From positions 29,172 through 93,171 of the forward strand of contig JANWHQ010000014.1 of NCBI GenBank assembly GCA_025450315.1: a stretch of 64,000 bases of DNA, given 5' to 3'. The notes beneath the pieces are model-generated. The model saw nothing but the letters and a program-made list of their open reading frames with translations. It did not search any database and was not told the origin of the DNA. Position 1 is the first letter of the stretch. Each line of letters starts with the position of its first letter. Position numbers and translations under genes: made by a program. The DNA comes from Caulobacteraceae bacterium (GTDB taxonomy: Bacteria; Pseudomonadota; Alphaproteobacteria; Caulobacterales; Caulobacteraceae). Below, piece by piece: positions 35,468-43,245 of this stretch.

Positions 35468-36157
35468 ATGACAACCCTCGGCGAACTCATCGCCAACCTG
35501 GCGTTCGCCTGGGCCGCGGGCAGCCTGATCGGGCTGGAGCGGACCTATAACGGCCGCGTGGCCGGCTTCCGGACGCATGGACTAGTCTCACTGGCCGCCG
35601 CGGTGGCGATGAGCATCGCCTATCTGCCGCTGCTGCGGCCCGGCAGCTTCCCGCCTGGGACGGTGCTGCTCGATCCCAGCCGGGTGTCGCAGGGCGTGAT
35701 GACCGGCGTCGGCTTCATCGGCGCGGGGGTGATCTTCAAGGAGGGGGTGACGGTCCAGGGCCTGACCACCGCCGCCTCCATCTGGACCACCGCCGCCATC
35801 GGCCAGACCTTCGGCATGGGCCTGTGGGCGCCGGCGGCCGCTGGAACGGTGCTGGTGCTGGTGATCCTGGTCGTCCAGCGCAAGATCGAGGGCATGGTGC
35901 CTTCGCGCGCGCTGGGCCTGGCGACGCTGCGGTTCGAGGCCGACAAGGCGCCTGGCGAGGCGGGGCTCAACAAGCTGTTGGGATATCCGACGAATTCCTT
36001 GGAGAACTTCAGCTATTCGCTCGCCGAAGGCGGCCGCGTCGTCGAGTATCGGGCCGACCTGAACGCGCCCCGCCAGGGCGGTTTCGCCGACGTCCTGCAG
36101 CGGCTGAAATCCACGCCGGGCCTGATCGCGATCGATCTGGAGCGGATCAGCAAGTAG
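35468..36157 (+). CDS. MgtC/SapB-family membrane protein
   Basis: 229 aa from ATG 35468. MgtC signature: LAFAWAAGSLIGLERTYNGRVAGFRTHGLVSLAAA and VMTGVGFIGAGVIFKEGVTVQGLTTAASIWTTAAIG, giving four to five N-terminal membrane helices. A cytoplasmic C-terminal domain with an ACT-like pattern follows (FADVLQRLKSTPGLIAIDLERI). MgtC proteins act in low-Mg adaptation and regulate ATP synthase in pathogens. Located divergently from the Nramp-related transporter. Confidence 0.88.
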   Translation: MTTLGELIANLAFAWAAGSLIGLERTYNGRVAGFRTHGLVSLAAAVAMSIAYLPLLRPGSFPPGTVLLDPSRVSQGVMTGVGFIGAGVIFKEGVTVQGLTTAASIWTTAAIGQTFGMGLWAPAAAGTVLVLVILVVQRKIEGMVPSRALGLATLRFEADKAPGEAGLNKLLGYPTNSLENFSYSLAEGGRVVEYRADLNAPRQGGFADVLQRLKSTPGLIAIDLERISK

Positions 36158-36172
36158 CGGGCGAGGCGCGCC

Positions 36173-36793
36173 TCAGCCGATCGGATCGGGTCCGCACCAG
36201 CCGGGCAGGAACTGGGCGTCCCTGGTCTTGGCCAGGGTCAGGGCCTGGGTGAGGGCGGCGGGGAAGTCGTGTTCCAACAGCTTGGCCTTCATCCGGCGGC
36301 GCAGGAAGTCGGCCCAGAGGAACTCGCTGAACGGGGTGGCGTCCTTGGCGAAGCCTCCCGCGCGCCGCAGCTCCCCCGCCAGGCTGCGCCAGGGATCGTC
36401 CTGCATGTCGGCCACCGACCTTGGGATCTGCTCGAAGTCCACCCGCCGGCCGCCGGCGTCGTAGGGAAAGCACCAGCCGCGATGATCCAGGAACACCCAG
36501 AAGGCGTCCTTGGTCAGGCCCGACAGGTCCGCCAGGGGCTCGATCAGCACGCCCTTGACGCCCTCGTCCATCAGGGCGCGGGCCAGATGGTGGTGGTCGA
36601 CGATGTAGTTGCGCCCCCTGGGACCAATGACCACCGGGATCATGTGCCGGCCGAGGAATTCGGGTCCGTCGCGATCGACGTGCTCGCGCCACTGGCGCTG
36701 CTTCTCGCGCACCTCGCGAAGTCCCACGGTGATCTGGGTGGGCCTGAGTTCGGAGAGCTTGACCGGATTGATCAGCGGTTCGCGGCTGGCCAT
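36173..36793 (-). CDS. ParB-like nuclease-family protein
   Basis: 206 aa from ATG 36793, with GGGGGAC upstream. Core: INPVKLSELRPTQITVGLREVREKQRQW and YIVDHHHLARALMDEGVKGV, the VDHHH pattern of the ParB-like nuclease family (ParBc_2). The C-terminal third is helical (FSEFLWADFLRRRMK). Not a chromosomal ParB: no HTH. Function unknown; some members are nucleases. It ends 16 bp from the MgtC stop. Confidence 0.75.
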   Translation of the reverse strand: MASREPLINPVKLSELRPTQITVGLREVREKQRQWREHVDRDGPEFLGRHMIPVVIGPRGRNYIVDHHHLARALMDEGVKGVLIEPLADLSGLTKDAFWVFLDHRGWCFPYDAGGRRVDFEQIPRSVADMQDDPWRSLAGELRRAGGFAKDATPFSEFLWADFLRRRMKAKLLEHDFPAALTQALTLAKTRDAQFLPGWCGPDPIG

Positions 36794-36807
36794 CGGGCGT
36801 CCCCCCG

Positions 36808-37161
36808 TCAACGGGCGGTCCTCAGATAGGCGATGAGCGCAGCGCGGTCCTGCGGGCTGTCGACCACGAAATTCATGCCGGTCCCAGGGGCGAAGCCCTG
36901 AGTGTCCTTGAGGAATTCGTCCAGGCGCGAGGGGCTCCAGGATCCGCCCAGGGACTTCAGCGCGCCCGAATAGACGAAGTCGGATCGCGCCGCGACCTTG
37001 CGCCAGACGATCCCCTTCAGCGACGGACCGTCCGGGCCGCTGGCTCCGGCGAGCGAATGGCAGGAGGCGCACTGATCGGCGAACAGCGTCCGGCCGTCTG
37101 CCGCCAGGGCGGGGCGGACGGCGAGCAGGAGCAGCAGGACCAGGATCGGGCGCACGGCCAA
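36808..37161 (-). CDS. Class I cytochrome c
   Basis: 117 aa from TTG 37161, behind GGAGG. Signal peptide (residues 1-20, VLLLLLAVRPALA). Heme attachment CASCH at residues ~31-35, LKGIVWRK-type loop and an axial Met in GTGMNF. A soluble periplasmic small cytochrome (c-550/c2-like length). It precedes the ParB-like gene on the same strand by 14 bp; no oxidase genes nearby. Confidence 0.9.
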   Translation of the reverse strand: MAVRPILVLLLLLAVRPALAADGRTLFADQCASCHSLAGASGPDGPSLKGIVWRKVAARSDFVYSGALKSLGGSWSPSRLDEFLKDTQGFAPGTGMNFVVDSPQDRAALIAYLRTAR

Positions 37162-37262
37162 GCTTCTGCCTCCGCCGGGCCCCTGTCAAAGGCGCCGCGG
37201 GCGAAGAACGTCCGGCGGCCGATTGCACGGACGCGGGCGCAGACGCACAGTGGCTGCAAGCC

Positions 37263-38879
37263 ATGGCGGGAGGCCCGATGCGCACAGGACGCCAGTACCG
37301 CGAAGCCTTGAAGGACGGCCGCGAGGTCTGGGTCCTCGGCGAGGGGCGGGTGGATGATCTCTCCAGCCATCCGTCGACCCGCGCCATGGTCGACGCCTAT
37401 GCCGCCTGGTACGACCGCCATCAGGATCCCGCCTGGCGGGACATCCTGCTCACGCCCGCCGACGCCGGCGGCGAACGCCGCCCGCGCGCCTTCGAGATTC
37501 CCCGCGGGTCCGACGATCTGAGGCGGCTTGGCGAGGCGATCTCGAAGGTCGCCTTCCTGTCCGGCGGCAACGTGACCCACACGCCCGGCTATGGCGCCCT
37601 GATCGCCCTGGGCCTTCTGGACACCTTGCAGGCGATGGGTCTTTCCGCCGCCGAGGTCGCCAACGCCTCGACCTATCGCGATGAGCTCGCGCGGACGGGC
37701 CGCTTCCTGACCTTCTCCGCGGGCGGGGCGACGATCGGCTTGCGTTTCCGCGAGGCCGAGGCCGACCGGGCGGCCATCCGGGTGGTGCGCGAACGCGACG
37801 ACGGCCTGGTGGTCTCGGGAAAGGTGGGGATGCACACCGCCTCGCCATTCGCCGACGACGTCTTCGTCTCCGGCGCGACCCGCCGCACCGCCGAGAGCGA
37901 GCACTTCAACTGGTTCATCATTCCGGTGGCCGCGCGTGGCGTGCGGGTCGTGGCGCGCAAGTCCGCCGCCCGCCACGCCGACCCGGCGGTGGCCCCGCTG
38001 AGCCACGCCTACGACGAGCTGGACGCACAGCTGTGGCTCGACGAGGTGTTCATCCCGTTCGAGCGGGTGTTCACCGCCGAGACCCCGCTGGGCTCGGGCC
38101 GGTCCGCGGGCAAGGACGGCGCGCCGGCGCGCGACAGCAATCTGGTGGCCTGGCTGCTCTGGCACCAGCTGCACGGATGGCTGGCCAAGCTGGAGTTCGG
38201 CCTGGGCCTGGGGCTCGCGGCGTCGGACGTCATGGGTTTCCGGGCCAATCCGGCCGCCGTCGAGCAGCTGATCGACATGGTCGTCGAGGTGCAGACCATC
38301 CGCACCTGCCTGACCGCGGCCGAGTGCGATCCGGACGTGTCCGAGAGCGGCTTCCTGCTGCCCCGCCAGGTCCACCTGGCGTCCGGAAGCCTGCATGCCC
38401 TTGGCGTGCGCCAGAAGATGACCGAGACCTTGCGCCGGCTCCCCGGCTCCTCGCTGGTGGTGGCGCCATCGCCCGGCGACTTCGCCGATCCCGACATGGC
38501 CGCGGGGCTGGGCGAGGCGTTCGGGGGCGGCGGCTACACCGCCGAGCAGCGCGCCGCCCTGCTGAACCTGATCTGGGACCACGTCTCGTCCGGTCTGGAC
38601 GGCCGCGAGTCGGCCTACGAGCTTCACGCCAATGGCGGCGTGCCGGCCTGGCGCATGCGTCTGCGCGGATGGTTCAAGGACTACGACGGCCTGGCCAACG
38701 GCGTGCTGCAATGCCTGGCCATCGACATGCCGCACATCCGCGTCTCGGGCGTGGCGCAGCCGTCGGGACCGCGGCCGGCGGTCCCCGGCGGGCCGGTGGC
38801 GCCCAGCGCGTCGATTCAGGCGACAGAGGGTCCTGGGGGGCGGCCCGGGGAGTGGGTCGGTCCGCCCGCCAAGGGCTGA
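37263..38879 (+). CDS. HpaB-family flavin-dependent monooxygenase, oxygenase component
   Basis: 538 aa from ATG 37263 (ATG 37278, reading MRTGRQYREALKDGREVW, is also likely). The R-T-G-x-x-Y-x-x-x-L start, the VTHTPGYG region, LDEVFIPFERVF and a helical C-terminal bundle match the 4-hydroxyphenylacetate 3-hydroxylase large subunit (HpaB/HpaB-C). Uses FADH2 supplied by a separate reductase, which is not in this window. Aromatic hydroxylation fits the gallate dioxygenase gene downstream. C-terminal ~40 residues are Pro/Gly-rich. Confidence 0.85.
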   Translation: MAGGPMRTGRQYREALKDGREVWVLGEGRVDDLSSHPSTRAMVDAYAAWYDRHQDPAWRDILLTPADAGGERRPRAFEIPRGSDDLRRLGEAISKVAFLSGGNVTHTPGYGALIALGLLDTLQAMGLSAAEVANASTYRDELARTGRFLTFSAGGATIGLRFREAEADRAAIRVVRERDDGLVVSGKVGMHTASPFADDVFVSGATRRTAESEHFNWFIIPVAARGVRVVARKSAARHADPAVAPLSHAYDELDAQLWLDEVFIPFERVFTAETPLGSGRSAGKDGAPARDSNLVAWLLWHQLHGWLAKLEFGLGLGLAASDVMGFRANPAAVEQLIDMVVEVQTIRTCLTAAECDPDVSESGFLLPRQVHLASGSLHALGVRQKMTETLRRLPGSSLVVAPSPGDFADPDMAAGLGEAFGGGGYTAEQRAALLNLIWDHVSSGLDGRESAYELHANGGVPAWRMRLRGWFKDYDGLANGVLQCLAIDMPHIRVSGVAQPSGPRPAVPGGPVAPSASIQATEGPGGRPGEWVGPPAKG

Positions 38880-38887
38880 GGGCTAAG

Positions 38888-39463
38888 TCAGCGGCCCAGC
38901 ATGGGCTTGCCTTCGTGCGCGACCAGCAGGTCGTGCATGTCGTCGGCGTGCTCTTCCTCGACCTCCAGGATCCGCTCGATCAGCACCCGCGTGGTGGGGT
39001 CCTTGTCGGCGAAATAGCGGACCAGCTCCTGGTAGTGGGCCACGGCGATCCGTTCGGCGACCAGGTTCTCCTTGATCATGTCGACCAGGTCCTTGCCCGC
39101 CTCGAACTGCGAGGCCGAGCGGCCAGTCAGGGTGTCGGGATTGAAGTCGGGCGTGCCTCCAAGCTGGGTGATCCGCTCGGCCACCCACTGGGCGTGTTCC
39201 TGCTCCTGACCGGCGTGTTCGGCGAACTCGGCCTTGGCGCCGGAGCTGTTCAGGCCCGAGGCGACGATGGAATGCTGGGTGTAGCGCAGCACGCAGACGA
39301 GCTCGGTGGCCAGCACGCTCTGCAGGATCTCGACGGTCTTCTTGGGATCGCCGCCATAGGATTCGGCGACGACCGCGCCGTCCTCGAGACTGCGGCGCGC
39401 CTGGTCGCGCAGCGCCTTGACGTCGCTCAGGAATGGCGTCGACGTGTCCTGGTTCAGGCTCAT
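38888..39463 (-). CDS. Ferritin-like di-iron protein
   Basis: 191 aa from ATG 39463, with GGAGGG upstream. Four-helix bundle with ferritin/bacterioferritin metal ligands: LATELVCVLRYTQHS, HAGQEQEHAQW, ENLVAERIAVAHYQE, ILEVEEEHADDMH. Length exceeds bacterioferritin (158 aa) because of an N-terminal extension, as in the DUF/Dps-like bacterioferritin subgroup. Iron storage or peroxide protection is likely. It lies between two aromatic-degradation genes in opposite orientation. Confidence 0.85.
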   Translation of the reverse strand: MSLNQDTSTPFLSDVKALRDQARRSLEDGAVVAESYGGDPKKTVEILQSVLATELVCVLRYTQHSIVASGLNSSGAKAEFAEHAGQEQEHAQWVAERITQLGGTPDFNPDTLTGRSASQFEAGKDLVDMIKENLVAERIAVAHYQELVRYFADKDPTTRVLIERILEVEEEHADDMHDLLVAHEGKPMLGR

Positions 39464-39743
39464 GCGGGGTCCCTCCGGCTAAGGTTGTGCTTGAGCAAAC
39501 GCGCGGCCGCGGCAATCCGATCCAGCGATGACCGTTCAAATGCCCGTGGGCGGCGCGCCTTCTAGGCTCCAGCCCGCGACGTTGCGCCGAAGTGGAACAG
39601 GCGCAGGCGCTCCCAGTCCAGAGGCCATGATCCAGATCAAGGACAGCCGGGCCCCCATGGGCTCGCTTGCAGCGGGGCGCCGGCTAGGCGTTGCGCCCTT
39701 GCGCCGGCGCTGATACCGGCTTCGCCGACGTCAGGAGAGCTTC

Positions 39744-41027
39744 ATGGCCCGCATTATCGGCGCGATCGCCACCTCGCATACCCCCACCATCGGCTTCGCG
39801 TTCGACGCGTCCAAGCAGCAGGATCCGGTCTGGAAGCCCATCTTCGAGGGCTATCAGCCGATCGCCGACTGGCTGAAGGAGAAGCAGCCTGACGCCCTGT
39901 TCGTGATCTACAACGACCACGTCACCTCGTTCTTCTTCGACCACTACTCCGCCTTCGCCCTGGGCGTCGGCGAGGAATACAAGGTCGCCGACGAAGGCGG
40001 CGGTCCGCGCAACCTGCCGCCGATCAAGGGCCACGGCAAGCTGGCGCGCCATATCGGCAAGTCGCTGGTCGCCGACGAGTTCGACATGTCGTTCTTCCAG
40101 GACAAGGGCCTGGACCACGGCTGCTTCTCGCCCCTGTCGGTGATGATGCCGCATGATCCGGAGTGGCCGATCCCGATCGTGCCGCTGCAGGTGGGCGTGC
40201 TGCAGTTCCCGGTTCCGTCGGCCGCGCGCTGCTACAAGCTGGGCCAGGCCCTGCGCACCGCGATCGAGAGCTATCCCGAGGACATCAAGGTCGCCCTGGT
40301 GGCCACCGGCGGCCTGTCGCACCAGATCCAGGGCGAGCGCTGCGGCTTCAACAACCCGGCCTGGGACGAGGAGCTGATGGAGCTCTACGAGAAGGACCCG
40401 GTGGCCCTGACCCGCATGACCCATGCCGACCACGCCCGCCTCGGCGGCATGGAGAGCTCGGAGGTGGTGATGTGGCTGATCGCCCGCGGCGCCCTGTCGG
40501 CGGCCGTGAAGAGGGTGCACAAGAGCTACTACCTGCCCTCGATGACGGCCATCGCCACCGCCATCTACGAGAACGAAGCCCTGCCGATGACCGCGGCCCA
40601 GGCCGAGGCCGTCCGCGCCAAGGCCGGCGCCCAGGTCAAGGGCGTCGAGGGCCTGGAGGGCACCTATCTGTTCGACCTCGATCGCAGCGTCGGCCACTAC
40701 CGATTGAACAAGTTCCTGCACGACCTGGTCATCCCCGAGCACCGGGCCATGGTGGTCAATGATCCGGAGGCGGCCTTCGCCAAGTACGAGCTCTCCGAAG
40801 AGGAGCGCGACATGATCCGCCGCCGCGACTGGCGCGCGCTGATGCAGTACGGGGCGATCTTCTTCGTGCTGGAGAAGTTCGCCGCGGTGGTGGGGGTCTC
40901 GAACCTGCACGTCTACGCCGCCATGCGGGGCCAGACGCTGGAGGACTTCCAGAAGACCCGCAATCAACAGGTGGTCTACGGAGTGGGGGGCAAGGAGACC
41001 CAGGCCAAGGTCGAGGCCAGCGCCTGA
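39744..41027 (+). CDS. desB: Gallate dioxygenase, fused LigB-LigA type class III extradiol enzyme
   Basis: 427 aa from ATG 39744, with AGGAGAG seven bases upstream. Residues ~1-280 form the LigB-type catalytic domain with iron ligands HTPT (His12), YNDHVTSFFFDHY and LDHGCFSPLSVM. Residues ~300-405 form a LigA-like small domain (YRLNKFLHDLVIPEHRAMVV; SEEERDMIRRRDWRALMQYGAIFFVLEKF). The two-in-one arrangement and length match gallate dioxygenase (DesB/GalA), which opens the gallate ring to oxalomesaconate. The old-yellow-enzyme homologue follows by 16 bp. Confidence 0.85.
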   Translation: MARIIGAIATSHTPTIGFAFDASKQQDPVWKPIFEGYQPIADWLKEKQPDALFVIYNDHVTSFFFDHYSAFALGVGEEYKVADEGGGPRNLPPIKGHGKLARHIGKSLVADEFDMSFFQDKGLDHGCFSPLSVMMPHDPEWPIPIVPLQVGVLQFPVPSAARCYKLGQALRTAIESYPEDIKVALVATGGLSHQIQGERCGFNNPAWDEELMELYEKDPVALTRMTHADHARLGGMESSEVVMWLIARGALSAAVKRVHKSYYLPSMTAIATAIYENEALPMTAAQAEAVRAKAGAQVKGVEGLEGTYLFDLDRSVGHYRLNKFLHDLVIPEHRAMVVNDPEAAFAKYELSEEERDMIRRRDWRALMQYGAIFFVLEKFAAVVGVSNLHVYAAMRGQTLEDFQKTRNQQVVYGVGGKETQAKVEASA

Positions 41028-41043
41028 GCCGGGCGGGATCGCC

Positions 41044-42156
41044 ATGGCGTCCGCCAAGCTGTTCACCCCGCTGAAGGTCGACGAGCTCGAGCTCGCCAAC
41101 CGCATCGTCATCGCGCCCATGTGCCAGTATTCGGCCGAAGGCGGCGCCATGACCGACTGGCACGTGATCCACCTCGGCCAACTGGCGCTGTCGGGCGCGG
41201 CCATCCTGATCATCGAGGCCACGGCCGTGACGCCCGAGGGGCGGATCAGCTACGCCGACGTCGGCCTCTATTCGGACGAGACCGAGCAGGCGATGGGGCG
41301 GGTGCTGGACAGCGTGCGGCGCTGGTCCGACATGCCGGTCGGCATCCAGCTGGCCCATGCCGGCCGCAAGGCGTCCACCGAGATCCCCTGGAAGGGCGGC
41401 GGCCAGATTCCGCCGGACCGCGAGCATGGCTGGCGCACCGAGAGCGCCTCGGCGGTTGGGTTTCAGGACGCCGATGTCCCCCCCATCGCCCTGGACCGCG
41501 AGGGTCTGGGGCGGGTGCGCGAGGCCTTCGCGGCGTCCGCCCGGCGCGCCGCGCGGCTGGGTCTGGACGCGGTGCAGATCCACGGCGCCCACGGCTATCT
41601 GCTGCACCAGTTCCTCTCGCCCCTGTCGAACCGGCGGGACGACGCCTACGGCGGCTCGCTCGAGAACCGGCTGCGCTTCCCTCTGGAGGTGTTCGATGCG
41701 GTCCGCGAGGCCTTCCCTGCCGGCAAGCCGGTCAGCGTGCGGGTCTCGGGAACCGACTGGGCCCCCGGAGGCTGGGACATCGCCCAGACCGTCGCCTTCG
41801 CCCAGGCGCTGGAGGCCAGGGGCTGCAGCGCCGTGCACGTGTCGAGCGGCGGGCTGACGCCGGCCCAGCAGATCCCGCTGGGGCCAAGCTACCAGGTCCC
41901 CCTGGCCAGGGCGGTGAAGCAGGCCGTGCGCATCCCGGTGATCGCGGTGGGGCTGATCACCGATTTCGAGCAGGCCGAGGCGATCCTGGGGACCGGCGAC
42001 GCCGACCTCGTGGCGCTGGCGCGGGGCGTGCTCTACGACCCCCGCTGGCCCTGGCATGCCGCCGCCCATTTCGGAGCCCAGGTCAAGGCGCCGCCGCAAT
42101 ACCTAAGATCGCAGCCGCGCCAGTATCGCGACCTCTTCCTTCCGATCGATCGCTGA
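41044..42156 (+). CDS. NADH:flavin oxidoreductase, old yellow enzyme (YqjM-type)
   Basis: 370 aa from ATG 41044. TIM barrel: VDELELANRIVIAPMCQYSA with the YqjM Cys, HVIHLGQLALSGAAILIIEATAV, LAHAGRKA (substrate His), DAVQIHGAHGYLLHQFLSPLSNRRDDAYGGSLENR (FMN-binding Arg/Tyr signature) and VALARGVLYDPRW. Reduces activated alkenes with FMN. Close coupling to the gallate dioxygenase suggests a role in an aromatic or unsaturated acid pathway. Its 3' end overlaps the convergent gtrA gene by 54 bp. Confidence 0.9.
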   Translation: MASAKLFTPLKVDELELANRIVIAPMCQYSAEGGAMTDWHVIHLGQLALSGAAILIIEATAVTPEGRISYADVGLYSDETEQAMGRVLDSVRRWSDMPVGIQLAHAGRKASTEIPWKGGGQIPPDREHGWRTESASAVGFQDADVPPIALDREGLGRVREAFAASARRAARLGLDAVQIHGAHGYLLHQFLSPLSNRRDDAYGGSLENRLRFPLEVFDAVREAFPAGKPVSVRVSGTDWAPGGWDIAQTVAFAQALEARGCSAVHVSSGGLTPAQQIPLGPSYQVPLARAVKQAVRIPVIAVGLITDFEQAEAILGTGDADLVALARGVLYDPRWPWHAAAHFGAQVKAPPQYLRSQPRQYRDLFLPIDR

Positions 42157-42597
42157 GCGCTGCGCCGCAGGCCCGCCAGCGGGCCGGCCCCGTTGAAACG
42201 CCCAAAGCCGCGCACCGGAATAGTTGATCGTCCAGGCCAGGGCGGCGGCGATGCAGAGCGCCGCGTAGTGGTTGGAGACCATCGGCCAGCCCGTCGCCAC
42301 CAGGGCCACGAACACCAGGTAGTTCAACAGGTTGCCGACGCCATTGCAGGCCATGTAGCGGACCCATTGGCCGGGCAGGGTCTTGAGCTTCAGCTTGCGG
42401 AACACGAACAGGCCGTTCAGGACGAAGGTCGCCTGCATGGCCCAGAACAGCGAGATCAGCCGCGCGATGTCGGGATGAAGGCCCGAGCCGATGCTGGTGG
42501 TCAGAACGATCGCGTCCAGCACGAAGCCGGCCAGGCTGACCGACACGTGTCCGCCGATCAGCAGGCCCTCACGGCGGCAGAGCGAGGAGGCGAGCAT
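42103..42597 (-). CDS. GtrA-family membrane protein
   Basis: 164 aa from ATG 42597. Four transmembrane helices with the GtrA pattern: GHVSVSLAGFVLDAIVL, ISLFWAMQATFVLNGLFVFR, RYMACNGVGNLLNYLVFVAL, and TINYSGARLWAFQRG. GtrA-like proteins are thought to flip polyprenyl-linked sugars for surface glycans. The Arg/Lys-rich C-terminal tail overlaps the oxidoreductase gene. No glycosyltransferase adjacent in this window. Confidence 0.85.
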   Translation of the reverse strand: MLASSLCRREGLLIGGHVSVSLAGFVLDAIVLTTSIGSGLHPDIARLISLFWAMQATFVLNGLFVFRKLKLKTLPGQWVRYMACNGVGNLLNYLVFVALVATGWPMVSNHYAALCIAAALAWTINYSGARLWAFQRGRPAGGPAAQRSAIDRKEEVAILARLRS

Positions 42598-42663
42598 CCG
42601 CTCGGAGCGAATTGATCGCGGGTTGGTTCCGCCGCCTCGCCCCGCATCAGCCGCCGCTCTGGA

Positions 42664-43143
42664 TTATCTCCCGCTCCACGACGTGCCCGTTGCGGACCAA
42701 TCCATCGGGATCACGACGTGGGGGGGGCCCAGCTTCCGGATGCACTCGGGCAGGCCCGTGAAAGCCGTCTGCTCGGCCAGGGGCGGCATCTTGAACAGCT
42801 TGGTCAAGCTCAGCGCCGCCTTGTCGAAGCCCCGGCCGGGGGCCTTGTCATCGAGGACCTCGCAACTCTGCAGCGTGCCGTCATCGGCGATGGCGCAATC
42901 CATCACGGTGCGATCGCTTTTGTGTTCCCTTTGTGCGTGTGGCGGATAGACGCTCGCCACGTCATCGCCGGACGGGCGACGAAGCCATTTCGGATTCTTG
43001 ATGTAGGCGACCGCGTCCTTGTTGTCCGGCGCGGGACAGCCGGGCGCCGCGGGGGCAGGGACTGGGTCCGCCGCCATCGCCGAGCTCGCCGCCATCGCCG
43101 TCGCGGCCACCACCAACACCATCATTTTGCGCGAGAAAACCAT
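42664..43143 (-). CDS. Periplasmic protein with TonB C-terminal-like domain
   Basis: 159 aa from ATG 43143. Signal peptide (MMVLVVAATAMAASSAMA). The part VYPPHAQREHKSDRTVMDCAIADDGTLQSCEVL ... GFDKAALSLTKLFKMPP follows the TonB-CTD pattern (YPxxA, then a strand pair around a G-x-x). No Pro-rich spanner or inner-membrane anchor besides the signal peptide, so not a working TonB by itself. Four Cys could form disulfides. Probably an energy-transducer-like orphan of unknown role. Confidence 0.7.
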   Translation of the reverse strand: MVFSRKMMVLVVAATAMAASSAMAADPVPAPAAPGCPAPDNKDAVAYIKNPKWLRRPSGDDVASVYPPHAQREHKSDRTVMDCAIADDGTLQSCEVLDDKAPGRGFDKAALSLTKLFKMPPLAEQTAFTGLPECIRKLGPPHVVIPMDWSATGTSWSGR

Positions 43144-43245
43144 GGATTCGCATCCCCCCGGATAGATCGACGACGGCGATATTGGCCAAGCCGCCGCCGC
43201 TAGGCAATCACTCTTGATGGGGTCAACGATGGGGCGCCCCGCGCC

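Noticed and set aside
36173..37387. One 404-residue gene on the minus strand
   Set aside because: The upstream half is an out-of-phase read of cytochrome c; the true gene starts at ATG 36793 with a good ribosome site.
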